Shown here in pieces: positions 58,740-64,000 of a stretch of 64,000 nt of DNA. The notes beneath the pieces were generated by a model, which made no database searches, was not told the origin of the DNA, and was given only the letters and a program-made list of their open reading frames with translations. How positions within the stretch are numbered: position 1 is the first letter of the stretch; each line of letters starts with the position of its first letter. This DNA comes from Hyaloscypha bicolor E (lineage: Eukaryota; Ascomycota; Leotiomycetes; Helotiales; Hyaloscyphaceae): assembly GCF_002865645.1 (NCBI RefSeq), contig NW_020194558.1, forward strand, positions 620,001 through 684,000, written 5' to 3'. The position numbers and the translations under genes were made by a program.

Positions 58740-60480
58740 ATAGACTCTCTATAGACAAGTCTAGAATTAATAGTAACCCTATTTATAGAGGACTTAAAGA
58801 AGTTAGTATAAAACGGTATAATAAAATATAGGATTTTTGAATAGTATATATTAATAATATTATAGAATTAAGTCTAGAAAGCAAGCTAATACGTCTTAGG
58901 TATAAGAAGAAGTTTCCGAACTCAGACCTATATAAAATAAAAGATATAAAGCATATTATTAAAGCTATTACTTATTTAACCCGTAATAGGCTAGGTAAAA
59001 GGGTAATAATTAAATTAGTACGGGGCAAGATATAAAAGCTCCTATTAATATAGTTATAAAAGACTAATCTTCCTATTTCTTAAGATATTTATAACTTAGT
59101 AGCTCCTATAAATATACCTATAAGTTAGGCCATACTAAGATATTAGTAATATATTTACTAACTAGAGGAAAAAGTATATTTAAAATAAGCTTAGAGTTAT
59201 AATCTTTCTATTAATAGAAGAAAAGGCACTTATATTTTTAATAATAAAGAACTATATTAATATAGAGAAATAACTTTAGCTATATAACTACTATAATTAT
59301 ATTTATAAAAGATATTATATGTTTTTGAATACTCTATTAAAAATATATTATAGTATTACTATAAAGTTATAGGAAATATATAAAACAAAATATAAAGTTA
59401 GATACTAAACCCAAAAAAGAAAATAAGATCTTAGTACTAACTATTCTTAATAGGACCTTATTTATATAGTTATATAGAAAGATAAAGAGCTAGAGATTAA
59501 AATAGGTTTTAAGAGAGATTTTATTAAAGAAATATAAAATATTTTAAAGAAGTAAATAAGAGAGTCCTATTATTCTAGAGCTTAGTTAGATTACTAATAG
59601 CTTATAAATAGGCCAAAATATCTATTATATAAGAAATTAAAGCCTATACTTCCTCTTTTTACTAATAGCCTCTTATTTTTATTTACTATTATAATTTTGA
59701 CTAGCAGGTTTAAATACTATTATATTATTAAGGATATCTTTATAGCTAGACTATAACTAAAGAGAAAGTTCCTAATTATGAATTAGATAAATGAAATAGT
59801 AAATACTCTAGTCTTTCCGGAGATATCTATAAATAAACTAACTAAGTAGCCCAAAAACAAGAATATATAAGATTACTAGTATTTAGACTAGGCAAAAAGG
59901 GCTAGTTTTATTAATAAAATAGAGCTCTATACTTCCTGCTATAAAGAACTTATTAAGGTAAATAGTAAGGAGTTCTTACTTTAAATAAAATTAATAATAT
60001 AATAAGCTAATATAGTAAAGATAGCGGCTATTTACTAGGGCAAGTTATAAAGTTTATTAAATACAGAAATTCAAAGACTCTTATTAGCTATTACTTAAAT
60101 AATATAAGTAATATAAATAATATAGTAGCCTTTCTTAACTTCGAGCTATAATAAGATCTTATAGAAGATTTTTACTTTATTTTTATAAAAAGAGACCTAA
60201 ACTTCTAATACTTATTTTTAATAAAGAATTAGGAAGAATTAAAATAATATTAGAACTATATTAATCTTTCGGAATAAATTAAAGATCTCTCTATTTAGGT
60301 TATAGCTATTATTATAAAAGAGATATATAAAGAGCTTATGGCTTAGTAATACTATTTCTATAAATAATAGCAAAAGCTTATTAATAAAGAGTTAGTAAAC
60401 TATTATAGAATTTAATAGCAGATATATATTACTTAATATAAGATAAATAACTAAAATAAGTAGTATTATAATTACTTTAA
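58740..60480 (+). pseudogene. Degraded DUF3435-like (Starship captain type) tyrosine recombinase
   Basis: With Gln/Trp/Arg-type stops ignored, the plus strand reads as a long basic protein from about 58,740. Near 59,880-59,970 it reads like RQAKRASFINKIELYTSCYK, reminiscent of the segment around the C-terminal catalytic Arg/His of these recombinases. Then, in another frame, KTLISYYLNNISNINNIVAF is followed by a tail like IKRDPNLPQ and DYINLSEQIKDLSIQVI, resembling the family's xxDPRxPxxL and coiled-coil end. The similarity is from memory of family patterns, weak in the N-terminal half, and needs a profile search. A position at the border of the AT-rich block, reading into it, is where a captain gene would sit in a Starship. 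Confidence 0.42.
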
Positions 60481-63400
60481 ATATATTATTCACTATATAA
60501 TCCCTAAATATAATTACCTTACTTATATTTTATTTCTTATTATTTTATTATAGAGCCTAGAAAATATCTCTACTTTCTGAAATCTTATTACTTTTCTTAG
60601 AAATAATTCCCGTATTATATACTAGAAAGTATTATAGCCTATTAAAAGTTACTATCTAGTATTAAATTATAATAAGGTAATTAAAGAATAAGAATAGCCC
60701 CTAATTATTAAGACTATATTAATAATCTCGACCTATCTTTCTAATATAAGCTAGTTACTTTCTGTAATATTACTACTTATACCGGATATTATATTATATA
60801 TTTAGTAAAAAGATAGCTACTAGTAGCTAAGTAATTATATTAATACCTAGAATAACCTAGCTAATAAGAATATATTTCTGGATATATCCCGGATTATATT
60901 ATCTGGCTACCTAGTAAGAATTCTATTCCGTACTTATATTTATTATATTATATTATACTTTATTCGGAACCAGACTTATAATATTACCTCGAAAACATTT
61001 ATAATACTCCTAAGTCTAATATTAGAAAGAAGTATAGGTATTAATAAAAGAAGAATAAATAAACTAAAATATAAAATAGTATTAAAATAAAACGGCCTCG
61101 GTTTCAAGGAAAATTAGAAGATAGAGACTTTAAAATACTATTTAGCCAGAAATTAGTTCCTAAAAGTTACTTTAAAAATATATTTATAAATATATTAATA
61201 AAAGACTTTAATTCAAGCTTAGTAAATATTATTAAAATAGAAGAAATAGCTAGTTATTTCTTATTATATAGTAATATCTTAGATAATAATATCTAGAATT
61301 AGTATAGTAACTATTATAATACTAATATATTACTTTTATCTCTATTAAATAATATTCTTAAAGTTCCTTAGACTAAAGAGAATTATAACTTTCTATAGAT
61401 AACTCTATTAGAAATAACTAATAACCTCTTTAGTAATACTAAATCTTGGAATTTTAATAAGAATACTAATATTATTTCTCTTTCTACTAAGCCTATTTAG
61501 GAAAATTAAATTCTATATAACTACGAAACTCCTTTATTATATCTTTCTAGTATTCTAATAAATAACTTAATTAATTCTTAGTTTTAAAATACTCTTCCGG
61601 TTTCTATACTAGTTCTATTAGTAATTACTAATCCGGTTAAGAATTATAAAAGAAAACCCATAACTAGATATATAGAAAATATAGTAATATAACTGCTTTA
61701 TAATAGCTAAAAAAATAAAAAACTAGCCGGCTATAATTAATATAAAGAAAAATATATAAATAACTAAAGTACTATTTACTAAGTAAAAATAAGGCAAAAT
61801 AATATTATATTTTATAAAATAAAAGGGCTTTCTAGATAAGGAAAATATATTCTAATTACTAAAGAATATATTAGATAAGAAGCTCCTCTAAGATTTTAAG
61901 GCCATCTATTAAGGGAACTATTCGGGTATATAATTATTTAAAAGGCAAATAATAAAAGAAAAAATTAAATACTTTATTAAGTAAAAAGATTATCCGGAAA
62001 ATAATAATTCCTGAAAGAAAAAAGCTATTATAAGCTATAAACAAATTATAGAGTTTAAAGCAAGCTAAAAAAAGGAACTATTAGATTATATTATAATTAG
62101 CTATAAGCTTATTAGATATATAAAAGAAATATTTTATATTAATTTCCTTTTTTATAATAGATCTTCTATTTATATATTTAATATAACTAAATATATATTA
62201 AAAGCTTAAAATATTATATTTCTTTTAAATTAGATTCCCGTATATTTTAATTATAATTTCTTAATAATTAGAATTACTTAATAATTTCTAAAGAATAAAT
62301 TTACTATCTTATTACTAGATATTATAAGAATAAATAATAGCTTCCTACTTTTTCTACTAGTATAAAACTAGTAATATTAAAAAGTAATAAAGCTAGAAAG
62401 AGATTCTCTAAAAATAGAAAACTAGTTCGGGAACCCAAAACAGCTTTATATATATTTTCTTAAATAAGCTAAATTATATATTAATTTTCATTTCTATTAT
62501 TATTATATCTTTCTTTTCTCTTGGCTTTTAGTTCTTAGTATTATATATTATATAACTCTAATTAGATTAAGTAATCTAGATTATAGCTACTAGAAAAACA
62601 GCTATAAAAAAGAGTTATTAAAATATATCCGTAAGTAATTTTATTATATATTTCCTTTAGTACTTATTAATATAGCCTCAGATAATAGAATAGAAATTAA
62701 AGTTAAACTATTATAAATTCGTCTTATAACTAGAGTAAATAACCCTTATATTTAGAAAGTCTTATTAGAAAAAAAGTACTTTTTTATAAAAAACATTAGT
62801 AATTATTTAATTGGGATATATAAGAAACTTTATAAAGAAATTAGTATTACCTTTAAGACTATACCTATAAATACTACTATTAAAACAGGTTTAGAAAACT
62901 TTATTTAAGACATTCTTATATTAGTAGAAATATATAAATAGCTCGAGTTTCCAGATTTTACTAATACTCTTATATAGCCTATATAAGTAAGCTTTAATAC
63001 GAAAATAGATAAATTATAAGGAGAAAATACAAAGCTCAAATAAAAGCTAAAGAAATAGAAGAATTAGGCTACTAAAGAATCCCGACTTTAATAATAGTCC
63101 GAAAAAGAACTCAATTAATTCAAGATTACTTATTAAATATTTTAGTAGGATTTCTAAAAAAAGTATAATAATAGCAGGTTATTTTAAAAGTAATATATAT
63201 AAGTCTATTGGAATTATAAACAGAATTATACTATTATTAGAAAAGTTAAGTATTAACTTAATTTTAAATAAATATTTACTAGTTCCTATTATTAATTAAC
63301 TTATAGTTTTTAGCTAGATAGATTTTGGCCGGCTAGATAAAAAATTAGATATAAATAAATTTAATTAATAGAATTCTATTATAAAATAAGAATACTTAAA

Positions 63401-64000
63401 AAAGAAAATACTTATAATTAATTAAAAAGCTAGACTATAAGAAAATCCGAAGCTAGATAATAAGTAATATAAAGAAATATTTAAAAATCTAAAGATAAGC
63501 GCTTCTTCTTATCTATTAAGTCTTTAAAATTAATTACGGTTTATTTAGTAAAGGCCATTTCTTTTATTTACTATTTATATCGAGTATTTTAATAGTATTT
63601 ATAATAATTCCTTCTATAATAATTTATTTACTCGAGATAATTACCTTTACCTCTTTAAATAAGATATATAAAACTAAACTTATAGATATCTTATTAATAT
63701 TTCTAATACTTAGAATATAATCCTAATTAGGCTTACTATTTTACTCTAGTTTAATATAGTAGCTATTATAGAGAATTAATAGCCTTATTAATAATATATT
63801 CCAATTTAGTAGCTTTCTCTTATATTTTAGCCTTATAAGAAAAGTATTAAGAGATCCGGTAATTCTTTTATTTATAATTCATTTTTTTTTAATTTCTCTT
63901 TTCTTTATATATATAATTAATACAAGATATAATAACTTTTATATTAGTTTCAGGCTTTAATTTATTATATTTCTTTATTATAAAACGAGTTTAAGGCCGC
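60481..64000. other. AT-rich RIP-mutated DNA to the window end
   Basis: TA-saturated, no open frames. Protein-like readings occur on the plus strand, for example at about 60,530-61,160 and at 62,650-63,150, where the latter ends in a Lys/Gln/Glu-rich coiled-coil-like part. None could be assigned to a family. The block continues past the window. Confidence 0.5.

Noticed and set aside
58558..58758. Minus-strand frame with repeated KMREKM units
   Set aside because: It is the antisense reading of the 12-bp pyrimidine repeat, not a gene.
1..64000. CRISPR array, tRNA or rRNA genes
   Set aside because: No regularly spaced repeats of the CRISPR type, no cloverleaf-like sequence and no rRNA core sequence were recognised. 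The genome is eukaryotic.

Overview
The window looks like nuclear DNA of a filamentous ascomycete (Pezizomycotina; a Leotiomycetes-like fungus is my guess, not shown). The evidence is short spliceosomal introns (about 50-65 bp, GTAAGT-type donors, CTAAC branch sites), a heterokaryon-incompatibility (HET) gene, a multi-WSC secreted protein, a cytochrome P450, an unspecific-peroxygenase-type peroxidase and heavy repeat-induced point mutation (RIP). The base composition has two compartments. Positions 1 to about 29,040 and about 58,750 to 64,000 are extremely AT-rich, TA-dinucleotide-saturated and without open frames. Positions about 29,040-58,700 form a gene island of ordinary composition.

The left AT-rich block is a graveyard of transposons. 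It holds a Ty1/copia body (1 to about 2,860), a chromovirus-type Ty3/gypsy element (about 6,900-10,030, with a possible gag further left), a 539-bp terminal-inverted-repeat element (5,702-6,240), a complete nested hAT element (11,370-17,177, 8-bp target duplication CCCGTTAT) and a complete Ty3/gypsy element on the minus strand (18,682-25,381, 274-bp LTRs, 5-bp target duplication TTTTC). Frames become readable if TAA/TAG/TGA are taken as mutated Gln, Trp or Arg codons, which is the RIP signature. The right block starts with a degraded gene that resembles DUF3435/Starship-type tyrosine recombinases in its C-terminal part.

The island carries four intact genes: a secreted three-WSC-domain protein (32,502-34,465), RPB1, the largest subunit of RNA polymerase II (42,355-37,026), glutathione reductase GLR1 (about 48,067-46,039) and the COMPASS subunit SWD1 (49,932-48,432). 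Between and beside them lie genes in different stages of decay: a HET gene with several frameshifts, a small Cys/His protein with a 1-base deletion, a P450 with one extra G in a G-run, a peroxygenase with frameshifts and an internal deletion, an unknown protein with one in-frame stop and an Asn/Gly-rich secreted protein whose start codon and two internal codons look RIP-mutated. A small cystine-knot-like secreted protein (55,655-55,866, or 56,083 in a longer splice form) lies in the distal, repeat-rich part of the island.

The housekeeping core (RPB1, GLR1, SWD1) is therefore bracketed within tens of kilobases by RIP-inactivated transposons, and the accessory genes nearest to the repeats are those that are broken. 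This is a typical two-speed genome border. No rRNA, tRNA or CRISPR was recognised.
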